Shown here: piece after piece, positions 10,671 through 20,489 of the stretch
Layout of the letters: each line of letters opens with the position of its first letter
How positions within the stretch are numbered: position 1 is the first letter of the stretch
Origin: Alkalihalobacterium alkalinitrilicum
GTDB lineage: Bacteria; Bacillota; Bacilli; Bacillales; Bacillaceae_F
Reading direction: 5' to 3'
Assembly (NCBI RefSeq): GCF_002019605.1
Contig: NZ_KV917368.1
Coordinates: 3,920,519-3,984,518, forward strand
DNA length: 64,000 nt
Program-made: the position numbers and the translations under genes
The notes under the pieces: generated by a model
What the model was told of the DNA's origin: nothing
The model's input: the letters and a program-made list of their open reading frames with translations, nothing else
The model's database searches: none

Positions 10671-11957
10671 ATGGAGAAATTACTTATTGAAGGTGGTTAC
10701 CCTCTAGAGGGAACAGTACAAATTAGTGGTGCGAAAAACAGTGCTGTAGCCCTGATTCCGGCAGCAATATTAGCTGATTCCACTGTAAAAATTGATAACT
10801 TACCAAGAATATCAGATGTTCAATTATTAGCAGATTTATTAGAAGAAATTGGTGGAACGGTCGAATTGAAGGACCATGAGATTATTGTAGATCCCAAAAA
10901 TATGATGGCGATGCCTTTACCAAATGGAAAAGTGAAGAAATTGCGTGCTTCTTATTATTTAATGGGAGCTATGCTTGGAAAATTTAAAAAAGCGGTTATT
11001 GGCCTGCCAGGTGGTTGTAATTTAGGTCCGAGACCGATTGACCAACATATTAAAGGTTTTGAAGCGTTAGGAGCAAAAGTAACGAATGAGCAAGGTGCCA
11101 TTTATTTACGAGCGGATGAACTAAGAGGCGCAAAAATTTATTTAGATGTGGTCAGTGTCGGTGCAACCATTAATATTATGTTAGCTGCTGTAAGGGCTAA
11201 AGGACAAACCATTATTGAAAACGCAGCAAAAGAGCCAGAGATCATTGATGTCGCTACGTTGTTAAATAGTATGGGTGCGAAAATCAAAGGTGTTGGAACG
11301 AATGTTATTCGTATTGATGGGGTAGATGAATTAAGCGGCTGCCGTCATTCAATTATACCTGACCGTATTGAAGCAGGTACGTATATGATTTTAGCTGCGG
11401 CTATTGGGCAAAAAGTGTTAATTGATAATATTATTCCTTATCACGTGGAATCATTAATTGCGAAACTTCGTGAAGTGGGTGTACAAATAGAAGTAAATGA
11501 TGATCAATTGCTTATTCACAATCACCGTGAAAAAACGGGGGTTGATATTAAAACTTTAGTATATCCAGGGTTTCCAACCGATTTACAGCAACCGTTTACA
11601 ACGCTACTTACGCAGGCCCAAGGGACGAGTATCGTAACAGATACGATCTATAATGCACGATTTAAGCATATTGATGAGTTACGTCGCATGGGGGCAAATG
11701 TAAAAGTCGAAGGTCGTTCTGCGATCATCTCGGGTCCAACGAAACTTCAAGGTGCCAAAGTGAGAGCAAGTGATTTACGTGCAGGTGCAGCGTTGCTAAT
11801 TGCTGGTTTATTAGCTGATGGTGTGACCGAGTTAACGGGATTAGAGCATGTTGATCGAGGATATGAAGACTTAGAAAATAAACTGTTACAGTTAGGAGCC
11901 AAAGTTTGGCGAGAAAAACTGACAGATGAAGAAGTTGAACAAGTAAAAAGTTCATAG
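10671..11957 (+). CDS. murAB: UDP-N-acetylglucosamine 1-carboxyvinyltransferase (second paralogue)
   Basis: MurA enzymes catalyse the first committed step of peptidoglycan synthesis, moving enolpyruvate from PEP to UDP-GlcNAc. The 428-residue protein has the catalytic cysteine in [14 protein letters not shown], the [14 protein letters not shown] start and the [13 protein letters not shown] motif. It matches B. subtilis MurAB (MurZ) better than MurAA, and its position between ywjH and glpX agrees. The paralogue murAA lies at 54504-55829 in this window. Low-GC Gram-positives commonly keep both. ATG 10671 follows GATGAGGAAG. Confidence 0.96.
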   Translation: MEKLLIEGGYPLEGTVQISGAKNSAVALIPAAILADSTVKIDNLPRISDVQLLADLLEEIGGTVELKDHEIIVDPKNMMAMPLPNGKVKKLRASYYLMGAMLGKFKKAVIGLPGGCNLGPRPIDQHIKGFEALGAKVTNEQGAIYLRADELRGAKIYLDVVSVGATINIMLAAVRAKGQTIIENAAKEPEIIDVATLLNSMGAKIKGVGTNVIRIDGVDELSGCRHSIIPDRIEAGTYMILAAAIGQKVLIDNIIPYHVESLIAKLREVGVQIEVNDDQLLIHNHREKTGVDIKTLVYPGFPTDLQQPFTTLLTQAQGTSIVTDTIYNARFKHIDELRRMGANVKVEGRSAIISGPTKLQGAKVRASDLRAGAALLIAGLLADGVTELTGLEHVDRGYEDLENKLLQLGAKVWREKLTDEEVEQVKSS

Positions 11958-12047
11958 TTGCTCAGTCAGATGGAGAATGCAAGACGTTTGTCTGAGAGTC
12001 AAGTCCGTTAGAACAAGCCGAAAAATGAATAAAAGGGGAGAAGAAGG

Positions 12048-13013
12048 ATGGAACGAAGTCTATCAATGGAACTTGTACGTGTAACCGAGGCAGCAGCGCT
12101 TGCTTCTGCACGCTGGATGGGTCGGGGGAAAAAAGATGAAGCAGATGAAGCTGCAACAGGAGCAATGCGCGATGTTTTTGATACGGTCCCGATGAAAGGT
12201 ACGGTCGTAATCGGAGAAGGAGAAATGGACGAAGCTCCGATGCTTTACATAGGTGAAAAGCTTGGAACAGGATATGGTCCTCGTGTAGACGTAGCAGTTG
12301 ATCCATTAGAAGGAACGAATATCGTAGCATCAGGTCAATGGAATGCCCTAGCGGTTATTGCTGTGGCTGACCACGGATGTTTATTACACGCTCCAGACAT
12401 GTATATGGACAAAATTGCAGTTGGGCCTGAGTCCGTTGGTAAAATCAATATCGATGCACCAGTTATTGAGAATTTAGCAGCTGTGGCAAAAGCAAAAAAT
12501 AAAGATATTGAAGATTTAGTTGTTGCTATTCTAAATCGTGAGAGACATGAGAAAATGATTAAGGAAATTCGTGAAGCGGGCGCTAGAATTAAACTGATGG
12601 CAGATGGTGACGTAGCGGCTGCCATTAATACAGCGTTTGAAGATACGGGTGTAGATATTATGCTAGGATCTGGTGGGGCTCCAGAAGGTGTACTCGCTGC
12701 AGTTGGCTTAAAATGTCTCGGTGGTGAACTTCAAGGAAAATTATTACCGCAAAATGAAGAAGAACTAGAGCGTTGCCGAAAAATGGGGATTGACGATCCG
12801 ACTCGTATTTTAATGATGGATGATTTAGTTAAAGGTGAAGATGCAATTTTTGCTGCAACGGGCGTAACGGATGGTGAACTATTGAAAGGTGTTCGCTATA
12901 AAGGAACTTCAGCAGTGACACAATCACTAGTTATGCGTGCGAAATCAGGAACCGTTCGATTTATTGACGGTAAACATAGTATGAAAAAGAAGCCAGATTT
13001 AGTTATAAAGTAG
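12048..13013 (+). CDS. glpX: class II fructose-1,6-bisphosphatase
   Basis: GlpX removes the 1-phosphate of fructose-1,6-bisphosphate in gluconeogenesis. The 321-residue protein has the metal-binding motifs [11 protein letters not shown] and VDPLEGTN, and later [14 protein letters not shown], all hallmarks of the lithium-sensitive phosphatase fold of GlpX. ATG 12048 follows AAAGGGGAGAAGG. It lies 90 bp after murAB with no terminator seen between, so the two may be cotranscribed. A strong terminator follows at 13049-13094. Its location near fbaA suits joint control of glycolytic and gluconeogenic flux. Confidence 0.97.
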   Translation: MERSLSMELVRVTEAAALASARWMGRGKKDEADEAATGAMRDVFDTVPMKGTVVIGEGEMDEAPMLYIGEKLGTGYGPRVDVAVDPLEGTNIVASGQWNALAVIAVADHGCLLHAPDMYMDKIAVGPESVGKINIDAPVIENLAAVAKAKNKDIEDLVVAILNRERHEKMIKEIREAGARIKLMADGDVAAAINTAFEDTGVDIMLGSGGAPEGVLAAVGLKCLGGELQGKLLPQNEEELERCRKMGIDDPTRILMMDDLVKGEDAIFAATGVTDGELLKGVRYKGTSAVTQSLVMRAKSGTVRFIDGKHSMKKKPDLVIK

Positions 13014-13048
13014 AACGTATACAAAAAAATATGAAATGAAATCTTTAA

Positions 13049-13094
13049 TTGGATGCCAAATGGAAATTTTCTCTTTGGCATCCAAAATTTTTTT
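13049..13094 (+). terminator. intrinsic terminator after glpX
   Basis: TTGGATGCCAAA (13049-13060) pairs perfectly with TTTGGCATCCAA (13074-13085), followed by AATTTTTTT. Confidence 0.92.
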
Positions 13095-13115
13095 GCTGAA
13101 TTTTAAAAAGAACGA

Positions 13116-13627
13116 TTGAATAATTCGCGAGAGTATGGTTAAAATAGAAATAATACGCAAAACGAGTCTACATTTCCAAAATGCTATTAAACTTCTTTTA
13201 CTCCTTCTTTTTAGAAAAACACGGTTGTTCTTACCATAAATAAATCATCAATCGATGTTTTTTCTTATACTTTAACCCTTTAAAGAAATTAGACTTTCAT
13301 AGTAAAAAGACGTTTCCCAAAATGAAACTTAATGTTCACTTTTTCAAAAAATGATCATGATGGGATGAAACATAATGAAATCAACGATTTTCTATTATTT
13401 ATGATTTCAACATTTATTTCAAAACCGTTCTGTCATAAAGTGAAAATTCATTTTGTGGGAGTCGTAGCGTCAGTTAGACTGGATCACGTTTGCCGCTGTG
13501 ATATTTTTTGACAACATTATATTATTAGATTTCAACCAAACACGGAAGATTTTTGTCTAAAAGGTTTTTGTGTTCGATTTCAACCATATAAAGAATGATT
13601 TTAGTAAAAAAGAAAAGTGGTGTCCCA
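13116..13627 (+). promoter_or_regulatory. rho promoter and long untranslated leader
   Basis: TTGAAT (13116-13121), an 18-bp spacer and TAAAAT (13140-13145) form a plausible promoter, which would give a leader of about 475 nt. No ORF in the leader is convincing. The direct repeat GATTTCAACCA occurs at its end (13530s and 13570s), with AACAC/GTGTT able to pair between the copies. Rho genes of Bacillus are autoregulated through long leaders, so this is a reasonable candidate region for it. Confidence 0.5.
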
Positions 13628-14905
13628 ATGGGAATTAATTTAGCAGAATTAGAAAATAAGAAGCTCAAGGAACTGTACGAGCTTGCCAAAGAATATAAAG
13701 TTTCGTACTATAGCAAATTAAATAAAAAAGAGTTAATTTTCGCCATCTTAAAAGGACAAGCGGAAAAAGACGGTTTAATGTTTATGGAAGGTGTTCTAGA
13801 AATTATTCAATCTGAGGGTTTTGGTTTTTTACGGCCGATTAACTACCTTCCAAGTCAGGAAGACATATATATTTCAGCTTCACAAATTCGTAGGTTTGAT
13901 TTACGAAATGGTGATAAAGTATCAGGTAAAGTTCGACCGCCAAAGGAAAACGAACGTTATCATGGTCTTTTGCATGTAGAAGCAGTTAATGGTGAAGATC
14001 CTGATACTTCAAAGGATCGTCCTCACTTTCCAGCACTGACTCCTCTATATCCTGAAGAAAAAATTCAATTGGAAACGACGAACCCGAGAAAAATTTCATC
14101 GCGTATTATCGATGTGATCTCACCTGTAGGTTTTGGACAGCGTGGACTCATAGTAGCCCCACCTAAGGCAGGTAAGACCTCGTTACTTAAAGAAGTGGCC
14201 AATAGTATTGCAGAAAACCAACCAGATGTTGAATTGATCGTGTTACTCATTGATGAGCGACCAGAAGAAGTAACGGATATTGAGCGTTCAGTCAAAGCGG
14301 AGGTCGTCAGCTCGACGTTTGATGAAGTGCCTGAAAATCATATTAAAGTGGCCGAGCTCGTTCTTGAACGAGCAATGCGACTTGTTGAACATAAAAAAGA
14401 TGTTGTTATTTTAATGGATAGTATTACTCGTTTGGCTCGTGCCTATAACCTTGTGATTCCACCAAGTGGACGTACGTTATCAGGGGGTATTGACCCAGCA
14501 GCATTCCACCGTCCTAAACGTTTCTTTGGGGCAGCAAGAAATATAGAAGAAGGCGGAAGTTTAACGATTTTAGCGACAGCCTTAGTAGAGACAGGCTCTC
14601 GTATGGACGATGTCATTTACGAGGAATTTAAAGGAACAGGAAATATGGAACTTCATTTAGATCGTAAATTAGCAGAGCGACGTATCTTCCCTGCAATTGA
14701 TATTTTACGTTCAGGTACGCGTAAAGAAGAGCTATTATTATCGAAAGATCATTTAGAAAAAATGTGGGCAATCCGAAAAACGATGAGCGACTCACCTGAC
14801 TTTATGGATCATTTTATTCGTCGAATTAAAGAAACGAAAACAAATGAAGATTTCTTTGATGCGATGGAAAAAGAGATGTCAGGGTTCAAAAAAGGAAGAA
14901 GATAA
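13628..14905 (+). CDS. rho: transcription termination factor Rho
   Basis: Rho is the hexameric RNA-dependent ATPase and helicase that terminates transcription. The protein has an N-terminal Rho-N helical domain ([21 protein letters not shown]), an OB-fold RNA-binding region with GFGFLRP, Walker [12 protein letters not shown], Walker [14 protein letters not shown] and the R-loop region near [18 protein letters not shown] prefer ATG 13628, giving 425 residues, because [16 protein letters not shown] matches the family start and a GGTG lies seven bases upstream. An in-frame ATG at 13595 would add 11 residues. It sits between glpX and rpmE as in B. subtilis. Confidence 0.95.
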   Translation: MGINLAELENKKLKELYELAKEYKVSYYSKLNKKELIFAILKGQAEKDGLMFMEGVLEIIQSEGFGFLRPINYLPSQEDIYISASQIRRFDLRNGDKVSGKVRPPKENERYHGLLHVEAVNGEDPDTSKDRPHFPALTPLYPEEKIQLETTNPRKISSRIIDVISPVGFGQRGLIVAPPKAGKTSLLKEVANSIAENQPDVELIVLLIDERPEEVTDIERSVKAEVVSSTFDEVPENHIKVAELVLERAMRLVEHKKDVVILMDSITRLARAYNLVIPPSGRTLSGGIDPAAFHRPKRFFGAARNIEEGGSLTILATALVETGSRMDDVIYEEFKGTGNMELHLDRKLAERRIFPAIDILRSGTRKEELLLSKDHLEKMWAIRKTMSDSPDFMDHFIRRIKETKTNEDFFDAMEKEMSGFKKGRR

Positions 14906-14945
14906 GAATTCAAGTTTTATCCAGCTGATATTATTGAAAATAAAG

Positions 14946-14974
14946 TTGCAAAATGGGCAATGCCTTGTTATAAT
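14946..14974 (+). promoter_or_regulatory. rpmE promoter
   Basis: TTGCAA (14946-14951), a 17-bp spacer and TATAAT (14969-14974) form a good sigma-A promoter upstream of the L31 gene. Confidence 0.75.
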
Positions 14975-15037
14975 TTCGTCATGTGTGATTTTAAACTCTG
15001 TTTCGAAAAGATTCAGGGCGGAAGGAGTTGAGAACGA

Positions 15038-15283
15038 ATGAAACCAGAAATCCATCCAGAATACCGTAAAGTTGTATTCTTAGATACAAGTACTGGGTTT
15101 AAGTTTCTAAGCGGATCTACAAAGTATTCAAACGAATCCATCGAGTGGGAAGACGGTAACACTTACCCTCTACTTAAAGTAGAGGTCAGTGCTGACTCAC
15201 ACCCATTCTACACTGGTAAGCAGAAGCTTAACGATGTTGGTGGACGTGTTGACCGCTTCAAGAAAAAATATAATCTTAAGTAA
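15038..15283 (+). CDS. rpmE2: 50S ribosomal protein L31 type B (zinc-independent form)
   Basis: The 81-residue protein begins [20 protein letters not shown] and ends [20 protein letters not shown] plus a basic tail. The HPFYTG and GRVDRF motifs define L31. It has no cysteine at all, so it lacks the CxxC zinc site of type A L31 and is the longer type B form. In B. subtilis the gene at this rho-tdk position is the zinc-binding type A, while the cysteine-free form lies elsewhere under Zur. Here the cysteine-free form holds the housekeeping locus. ATG 15038 follows GGAAGGAG. Confidence 0.94.
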   Translation: MKPEIHPEYRKVVFLDTSTGFKFLSGSTKYSNESIEWEDGNTYPLLKVEVSADSHPFYTGKQKLNDVGGRVDRFKKKYNLK

Positions 15284-15300
15284 TGCTCAAACAAGAGATA

Positions 15301-15330
15301 ACAGGCAAGTAACAAACTTGCCTGTTTTTT
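15301..15330 (+). terminator. intrinsic terminator after rpmE2
   Basis: ACAGGCAAGT and ACTTGCCTGT form a perfect 10-bp stem with a 5-nt loop, followed by six Ts. Confidence 0.93.
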
Positions 15331-15385
15331 CATATCTATAAGGTACGTATTTATTAGGAAACAACATATAAGGTGGGAAATTTCC

Positions 15386-15997
15386 ATGTACTTAATGAAG
15401 AGAGAAGGCTGGATTGAAGTCATCTGTGGAAGTATGTTTTCGGGAAAGTCAGAAGAACTAATCCGCCGAGTACGACGAGTCAGTTACGGAAATTTAAGTG
15501 TACAAGTTTTTAAGCCAGTTATCGATAATCGTTACAGTGAAGTCGAAGTTGTTTCCCATAGCGGGTCAAAAGTAACGGCGCTTCCAGTTGCAAAGGCTGT
15601 AGACATGTTAGAATTTGTAAAAGAAGATACTCAAGTGGTCGCCATTGATGAAGTTCAATTTTTTGATGAAAATATTATAGGCATTGTTTATGAATTGGCT
15701 AATAAAGGAAAGAGAGTCATTTGTGCTGGTTTAGATCAAGATTTTCGTGGTGAACCATTCGGACCGATGCCTCAATTACTTTCTTTAGCGGAAGAAGTTC
15801 AAAAATTACATGCTGTTTGTCCTTGTTGTGGTTCACCAGCGAGCAGAACACAACGTCTTATTGAGGGGAAGCCCGCAAGTTATAACGATCCAGTTATTTT
15901 AGTCGGAGCTTCTGAAAGTTACGAGCCACGTTGTCGTCACTGCCATATAGTGCCTGACAAACCACAACTCGTGAAAGTGGAAAAAGTCCGAACTTAA
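15386..15997 (+). CDS. tdk: thymidine kinase
   Basis: Tdk phosphorylates thymidine to dTMP in the salvage pathway. The 203-residue type II enzyme has the P-loop [11 protein letters not shown] near residues 15-25, the [11 protein letters not shown] Walker B segment, the [13 protein letters not shown] lasso region, and a zinc site built from CPCC and CRHC. The start [15 protein letters not shown] matches B. subtilis Tdk, at ATG 15386. It stands between rpmE and prfA as expected, but a lipoprotein gene and an inverted redox gene separate it from prfA here. Confidence 0.97.
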   Translation: MYLMKREGWIEVICGSMFSGKSEELIRRVRRVSYGNLSVQVFKPVIDNRYSEVEVVSHSGSKVTALPVAKAVDMLEFVKEDTQVVAIDEVQFFDENIIGIVYELANKGKRVICAGLDQDFRGEPFGPMPQLLSLAEEVQKLHAVCPCCGSPASRTQRLIEGKPASYNDPVILVGASESYEPRCRHCHIVPDKPQLVKVEKVRT

Positions 15998-16085
15998 TGT
16001 TGGGTAAATTTGTTCTGTAAGTAATGCCGTGTTACGGGTACTCTATAAATGCAGCTTCCTGAATGTTGCAATGGAGGTGCCCTTT

Positions 16086-16550
16086 ATGAAGAAGTTCATT
16101 ATTGGCTGTGGATTAAGTGCAATGCTTCTATCGGCTTGTACACCAGCAAACCCACCACAAGCGTTAAACGAAAATCAGCAATCTGGGCAGCGGGTAACAG
16201 GTCAAGAAATCAGCTATGGGATGTTAGGTCCTGGTCCGATTAATTATCATGTGATTAATCATCGACCGTTCGCTCAACATGAAGGAGAAATTAATCATAG
16301 CGCAAGTTTCCGTACACCAACAACAACGAGGCAAGACTTAGGCGACGATCAAGATAAAATAAGAGAAATCGTCGAATTGGAAGGCTTCACGCCAGGAATG
16401 ATTATCACGGCTGGAAGTCATGCCTGGGTCAATGTTCGAGATGACGGAACTTACCAGGGGAAAGTGAAAGAAAAGAAAATGCGGGAATTACAGACTGCAC
16501 TTAAGCAAGGAATACCGCGATACCAAATTCACTTGAATACCAGGCAATAA
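16086..16550 (+). CDS. predicted lipoprotein of unknown function
   Basis: The 154-residue protein starts at ATG 16086 after GGAGGTG; an upstream in-frame ATG at 16029 has no such signal. MKKFIIGCGLSAMLLSAC is a lipoprotein signal peptide, with C18 as the lipidated residue. The mature part is short and polar, with SYGMLGPGPINYHVINHRPF, a central charged stretch and a C-terminal segment GMIITAGSHAWVNVRDDGTYQG that looks like a small alpha/beta domain. I do not recognise the family. It resembles in style the short sporulation or germination lipoproteins of Bacillus, but that is only a guess. A terminator follows directly. Confidence 0.85.
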   Translation: MKKFIIGCGLSAMLLSACTPANPPQALNENQQSGQRVTGQEISYGMLGPGPINYHVINHRPFAQHEGEINHSASFRTPTTTRQDLGDDQDKIREIVELEGFTPGMIITAGSHAWVNVRDDGTYQGKVKEKKMRELQTALKQGIPRYQIHLNTRQ

Positions 16551-16558
16551 ATATTTTT

Positions 16559-16606
16559 AGAGGTTAACTCATCGGTCACTGAAGACGCATGAGTAACCTC
16601 TTTTTT
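16559..16606 (+). terminator. intrinsic terminator after the lipoprotein gene
   Basis: AGAGGTTAACTCAT (16559-16572) pairs with ATGAGTAACCTCT (16589-16601) with one bulged A, followed by six Ts. Confidence 0.9.
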
Positions 16607-16663
16607 ATGGGGAATCTTATCTTATGCAAGTAGTCGATTGTTTACAGTTTGACCAATATAACT

Positions 16664-16765
16664 CTAGATTAGGGTAATAAAAGTAAGATTTGGCTAATAA
16701 ATTGAAAATCTGGCTTAAAAAAATTGATCCTAGGTTAATAAAGAATTGAATTTTTCTAATAAGTG
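16664..16765. repeat. degenerate about 22-bp AT-rich tandem repeat (family A, copy 2)
   Basis: Four to five units follow in a row: TTAGGGTAATAAAAGTAAGA, TTTGGCTAATAAATTGAAAA, CTGGCTTAAAAAAATTGAT, TAGGTTAATAAAGAATTGAA and a decayed end. It lies just downstream of the inverted cdr gene, whose other side carries copy 3. Confidence 0.6.
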
Positions 16766-16800
16766 AATTCTGTTCAGTCACATGGCATCATAAACTTAAG

Positions 16801-18129
16801 TTACTTACGTCGTACGAGTTGTTGAATGGGGTCCCAAACGCCATTATAGGGTGGCGCATAAGCTAAGTCTAAGTCCTCTAGTTCATCAATCGTCATCTTA
16901 TGGTACAAAGCGACGGAAAGGACGTCAATCCGTTTATCGGCACCTTCTTCGCCAATAATTTGTGCGCCTAACAGTTGGTTTGTCTTTTGTTCATACATCA
17001 TTTTTATATGCAACGGCTTTGGCTTGGGGTAATAACCAGCAATGTGTAGTGTTTTCCCAATGATCGTGTCATATTGTAACTGTAAATCTTTTGCTTCACT
17101 TTCATTCATTCCGGTACGAGCTAAGGTCAAGTCAAAAAATTTCAAGATTGAAGTTCCAGTCACCCCTTTAAACGCACGCGCTTTTCCCGTCATATTTAAC
17201 CCAGCAATTTGCCCTTGCTTATTCGCATGCGTTCCTAATGGAATATAATCATTTTTTTCTTTTACGCGGTGGTATTGTGTTGCACAGTCGCCTGCAGCCC
17301 AGATGTCTTCAACATTTGTTTTCATATAAGGATCGACAATGATGGCTCCATTCGGATGAAAATGTAAATTTGTTTTCTTTAAAAAACGAGTATTTGGCGA
17401 GGCCCCAACCGCCACAATGACAAGGTCGGTTTCAAGTTGTTGTTTGTCTGTAATTACTTTTTCAACACGATCGGTTCCTTCAAAAGCTTGCACCGATTCA
17501 TTTAAGAGTAATTGAACGCCTTGTTTGCCGGCTTCTTCATGAATATAGGTTGCCATGTCTTCATCAAAAATCGTTGCTAATTGGCTTTGTTGTTCAACGA
17601 TGGTGACCTCAAGTCCAACATCAACGAGGTTTTCAGCCATTTCTAGTCCAATATAGCCGCCACCAATGATGGTTGCTTTTTTAACGCGGTTCGTAAGTTG
17701 TTCTTGAAGTTGTTGAATATCTGGGATTGTTTTGATGGTATGAATTCCTTTTAAATGGGTTCCGTCCCAGCTAGGCATGACGGGTTCAGCCCCTGTAGCA
17801 ATGAGCAGTTTGTCATAGTTCACCGTGAATCTCTCGTTGTTTTTTAGATCGATGCCACTCACCGTTTTTTCTTGAGGGTCAATCTCGTCAACCTCATGAA
17901 AGGTACGGGCGTCAATATGATATTTTTCACGAAACGTTTCAACATCCCTCGCAATTAGTTTATCAGTTGAAGAAATATGACCACCGACAACATAAGGCAG
18001 ACCGCATTGAGCATAGGAATAGTATCCACCTTTTTCTAGTGTAATGATCGTTGGGTTATCTCCATTTCGGACGATTTGCATCGCGGCACTCATCCCCGCA
18101 GCATCACCGCCGATAATAACGTACTTCAT
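16801..18129 (-). CDS. CoA-disulfide reductase / single-cysteine flavin disulfide oxidoreductase
   Basis: The 442-residue protein is an FAD and NAD(P)H enzyme of the pyridine nucleotide-disulfide family. It has GGDAAGMSAAMQI near the N terminus, a single active-site cysteine C42 in YSYAQCGLPYVVGG, a second GxGxxG (IIGGGYIGLEMAE) for NAD(P)H, AAGDCA, and a dimerisation domain ending YAPPYNGVWDPI. These fit CoA-disulfide reductase or NADH oxidase; the two are hard to separate. No rhodanese domain is fused. The start is ATG 18129 after GAGGTGG; an upstream GTG overlaps that site. It is inverted relative to its neighbours, is absent from the B. subtilis order and is bracketed by family A repeats. 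Confidence 0.9.
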   Translation of the reverse strand: MKYVIIGGDAAGMSAAMQIVRNGDNPTIITLEKGGYYSYAQCGLPYVVGGHISSTDKLIARDVETFREKYHIDARTFHEVDEIDPQEKTVSGIDLKNNERFTVNYDKLLIATGAEPVMPSWDGTHLKGIHTIKTIPDIQQLQEQLTNRVKKATIIGGGYIGLEMAENLVDVGLEVTIVEQQSQLATIFDEDMATYIHEEAGKQGVQLLLNESVQAFEGTDRVEKVITDKQQLETDLVIVAVGASPNTRFLKKTNLHFHPNGAIIVDPYMKTNVEDIWAAGDCATQYHRVKEKNDYIPLGTHANKQGQIAGLNMTGKARAFKGVTGTSILKFFDLTLARTGMNESEAKDLQLQYDTIIGKTLHIAGYYPKPKPLHIKMMYEQKTNQLLGAQIIGEEGADKRIDVLSVALYHKMTIDELEDLDLAYAPPYNGVWDPIQQLVRRK

Positions 18130-18217
18130 ATAAACCACCTCAAATTATATTCTCTTTTAGTGTTACTATACCCGAATCAACTTTCTAAAAAACCGATCAG
18201 TTGGAAAGAACTAGCTG

Positions 18218-18330
18218 TTAGGATCATAAATCATGGAGTTTGGACGATATATTAAAAGTTAGGATAATAAAATTAAAATTAAGATCATAAAGCACCTAGT
18301 TGAACCTTAAATCAAAAGTTACGATTCATA
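18218..18330. repeat. degenerate about 22-bp AT-rich tandem repeat (family A, copy 3)
   Basis: Units such as TTAGGATCATAAATCATGGA, TTAGGATAATAAAATTAAAA and TTAAGATCATAAAGCACCTA recur in the gap between cdr and prfA. The consensus agrees with copies 1 and 2. Confidence 0.55.
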
Positions 18331-18336
18331 CTCATT

Positions 18337-18365
18337 TTGACTCGAGACATTGCTTATACTATAAT
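18337..18365 (+). promoter_or_regulatory. prfA promoter
   Basis: TTGACT (18337-18342), a 17-bp spacer and TATAAT (18360-18365) form a near-consensus sigma-A promoter just after the repeat block. Confidence 0.8.
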
Positions 18366-18401
18366 TAGACTGTTATGGACTGAAATAATGAGGTGAAGCG
18401 T

Positions 18402-19472
18402 GTGTTAGAACGTCTGCAATCACTAGAAGACAGATATGACCGATTGAATGAAATGTTAAGCGATCCAGAAGTTATTAGCGATTCGAAAAAGTTACGTGAA
18501 TATTCGAAAGAACAATCCGATCTTGAAGAAACGGTTCAGGCTTATCGTGAATATAAAAGTGTTGTTGAGCAGTATAAGGAAGCTAGAGCAATGCTTGAAG
18601 AAAAGCTTGATCATGAAATGCACGTAATGGTGAAAGAAGAAATTAGTGAGTTAAGCAAGCAGCAAGCTGAACTTGAAGCACGCTTGAAAATTCTCCTACT
18701 TCCGAAAGATCCGAATGATGACAAAAACGTTATTATGGAAATTCGTGGAGCCGCTGGAGGAGATGAAGCTGCATTATTTGCGGGGGATTTGTACCGTATG
18801 TACAGCCGTTTTGCAGAAACGCAAGGCTGGAAAACGGAAGTCATGGAAGCTAATACGACGGGCGTTGGTGGTTTTAAAGAAGTGATCTTTATGATCAATG
18901 GTAAAGGGGCTTATTCCAAACTAAAATATGAAAATGGGGCTCACCGTGTGCAGCGTGTTCCTGAAACGGAATCAGGCGGACGTATTCATACATCGACGGC
19001 AACCGTGGCTGTATTGCCAGAAGCAGAAGAAGTGGAAGTAGAAGTGCACGATAAAGATGTTCGTGTCGATACATTTACTTCAAGTGGACCCGGTGGACAA
19101 AGTGTTAACACGACCATGTCAGCGGTTCGTCTAACTCACTTACCGACGGGGATTGTTGTCTCGTGTCAGGACGAAAAGTCTCAGATTAAAAACAAAGAAA
19201 AAGCGATGAAAGTTCTGCGTGCGCGGATTTATGATAAGTTCCAGCAAGAAGCGCAAGCCGAGTATTCACAAAATCGTAAGCTTGCAGTCGGTACGGGCGA
19301 CCGTTCGGAGCGTATTCGTACGTATAACTTCCCGCAAAGCCGTGTAACCGACCATCGTATTGGACTGACGCTCCAAAAATTAGATCAAATTCTTCAAGGA
19401 AAGCTCGATGAAATTATCGATGCTCTTATTGTGGAAGAGCAAGCTGATCTAATGCTAAAGGCTGATGAATAA
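18402..19472 (+). CDS. prfA: peptide chain release factor 1
   Basis: RF1 reads UAA and UAG stop codons and triggers peptide release. The 356-residue protein has the coiled N-terminal arm, the [20 protein letters not shown] core and the catalytic GGQ in [12 protein letters not shown] near residue 230, where glutamine is methylated by PrmC. GTG 18402 is chosen because it gives [12 protein letters not shown], as in B. subtilis, with GAGGTGA correctly spaced. A GTG at 18393 lies inside that ribosome binding site. The 3' end overlaps prmC by 8 bp, an operon of enzyme and substrate. Confidence 0.97.
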   Translation: MLERLQSLEDRYDRLNEMLSDPEVISDSKKLREYSKEQSDLEETVQAYREYKSVVEQYKEARAMLEEKLDHEMHVMVKEEISELSKQQAELEARLKILLLPKDPNDDKNVIMEIRGAAGGDEAALFAGDLYRMYSRFAETQGWKTEVMEANTTGVGGFKEVIFMINGKGAYSKLKYENGAHRVQRVPETESGGRIHTSTATVAVLPEAEEVEVEVHDKDVRVDTFTSSGPGGQSVNTTMSAVRLTHLPTGIVVSCQDEKSQIKNKEKAMKVLRARIYDKFQQEAQAEYSQNRKLAVGTGDRSERIRTYNFPQSRVTDHRIGLTLQKLDQILQGKLDEIIDALIVEEQADLMLKADE

Positions 19473-20337
19473 GATGACTCATCCGATGAAAGTACACGAA
19501 GCCCTACGTTGGGCTTCTTCTTTTTTAGAAGAACGAAACCTAGAAGTGCCTGTCTCTCAAATTTTGTTGCGTCATCATTTGCAAAAGGATCTCACGCAGT
19601 TTTATTTAGCGATGCAAGATGAACTGACGCCTGAAGATCAGCAGCGGTTTATGGATGATATTCAGGCTTATGTGAATGGAACGCCTGTTCAGCACTTAAC
19701 GGGTGTAGAGGAGTTTTACGGGCGTACGTTAATCGTCAATGAAAATGTCCTGATACCGAGGCCAGAAACTGAAGAGCTAGTTCAAGGACTTTTACAACGA
19801 TTGGCTAAAAAATACCGTGAACGAACAGAAGTAAAAGTCGTTGATGTCGGGACAGGGAGTGGCGCAATTGCCATTTCACTTTCGTTAGAAGACCTAAAGC
19901 TTCAAGTCAAGGCCGTTGATATATCGAAGGCGGCGCTTATTGTAGCGAAAGAAAACGGAAAAAGACTTCAGGCAAATGTGGAGTGGATTGAAGGTGATCT
20001 ACTAAAACCACTCATCAAAGCAAACGAAACCGTTGATGTTGTCGTTTCTAACCCACCGTATATCCCTATTTCTGATCAAGCGAGCCTTTCACCGTATGTG
20101 AGTGAAAAAGAACCAGCGAGTGCATTGTATGGTGGTGAGGATGGTCTCGATTTTTATCGAAGGCTTGCGGTGCAAATTCCTGAAGTGACAGGTGACAAGG
20201 GGATCGTTGCGTTTGAAATCGGGGCGGGACAAGGTGAGCAAGTAGCGCAGCTTTTAAAAGATAAACTCCCGAATGCTCATGTTGAAGTCGACTTAGATAT
20301 AAACGGTAAAGATCGTATGGTTTTTGCTGAATGGTAG
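19465..20337 (+). CDS. prmC: release factor glutamine methyltransferase
   Basis: PrmC methylates the GGQ glutamine of release factors using S-adenosylmethionine. The 290-residue protein has a helical N-terminal substrate domain with [13 protein letters not shown], the SAM-binding motif [14 protein letters not shown] and the catalytic NPPY in VVSNPPYIP. The start is uncertain: ATG 19465 overlaps prfA, ATG 19474 or ATG 19486 would also serve, and family alignment favours MKVHEALRW at 19486. Translational coupling to prfA is likely in every case. Confidence 0.95.
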   Translation: MNKMTHPMKVHEALRWASSFLEERNLEVPVSQILLRHHLQKDLTQFYLAMQDELTPEDQQRFMDDIQAYVNGTPVQHLTGVEEFYGRTLIVNENVLIPRPETEELVQGLLQRLAKKYRERTEVKVVDVGTGSGAIAISLSLEDLKLQVKAVDISKAALIVAKENGKRLQANVEWIEGDLLKPLIKANETVDVVVSNPPYIPISDQASLSPYVSEKEPASALYGGEDGLDFYRRLAVQIPEVTGDKGIVAFEIGAGQGEQVAQLLKDKLPNAHVEVDLDINGKDRMVFAEW

Positions 20338-20404
20338 TGCTCAAGATATAAAAGCTAAATGACTTACGCGAACTCGTCCATTACGTGCACAGTCGTGTGG
20401 TGAA

Positions 20405-20413
20405 TTTGTCGAA
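20405..20413 (+). promoter_or_regulatory. Spo0A-box-like sequence upstream of spoIIR
   Basis: TTTGTCGAA matches the Spo0A box exactly and lies 19 bp upstream of the sigma-F -35 element. Function is unproven, and a nine-base match can occur by chance. Confidence 0.3.
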
Positions 20414-20432
20414 CAATTTCTATTAAAAAATA

Positions 20433-20462
20433 GTTTAAAAGGGCCTCGCCTTGACAACACTG
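20433..20462 (+). promoter_or_regulatory. candidate sigma-F promoter of spoIIR
   Basis: GTTTA (20433-20437), exactly 15 bp, then GACAACACTG (20453-20462) match the sigma-F consensus GYWTA-N15-GGNNANAHTR at all but one position. B. subtilis spoIIR is sigma-F dependent. Confidence 0.7.
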
Positions 20463-20489
20463 TTGGTGTAGAAAGGTGGGAGCACTTAG

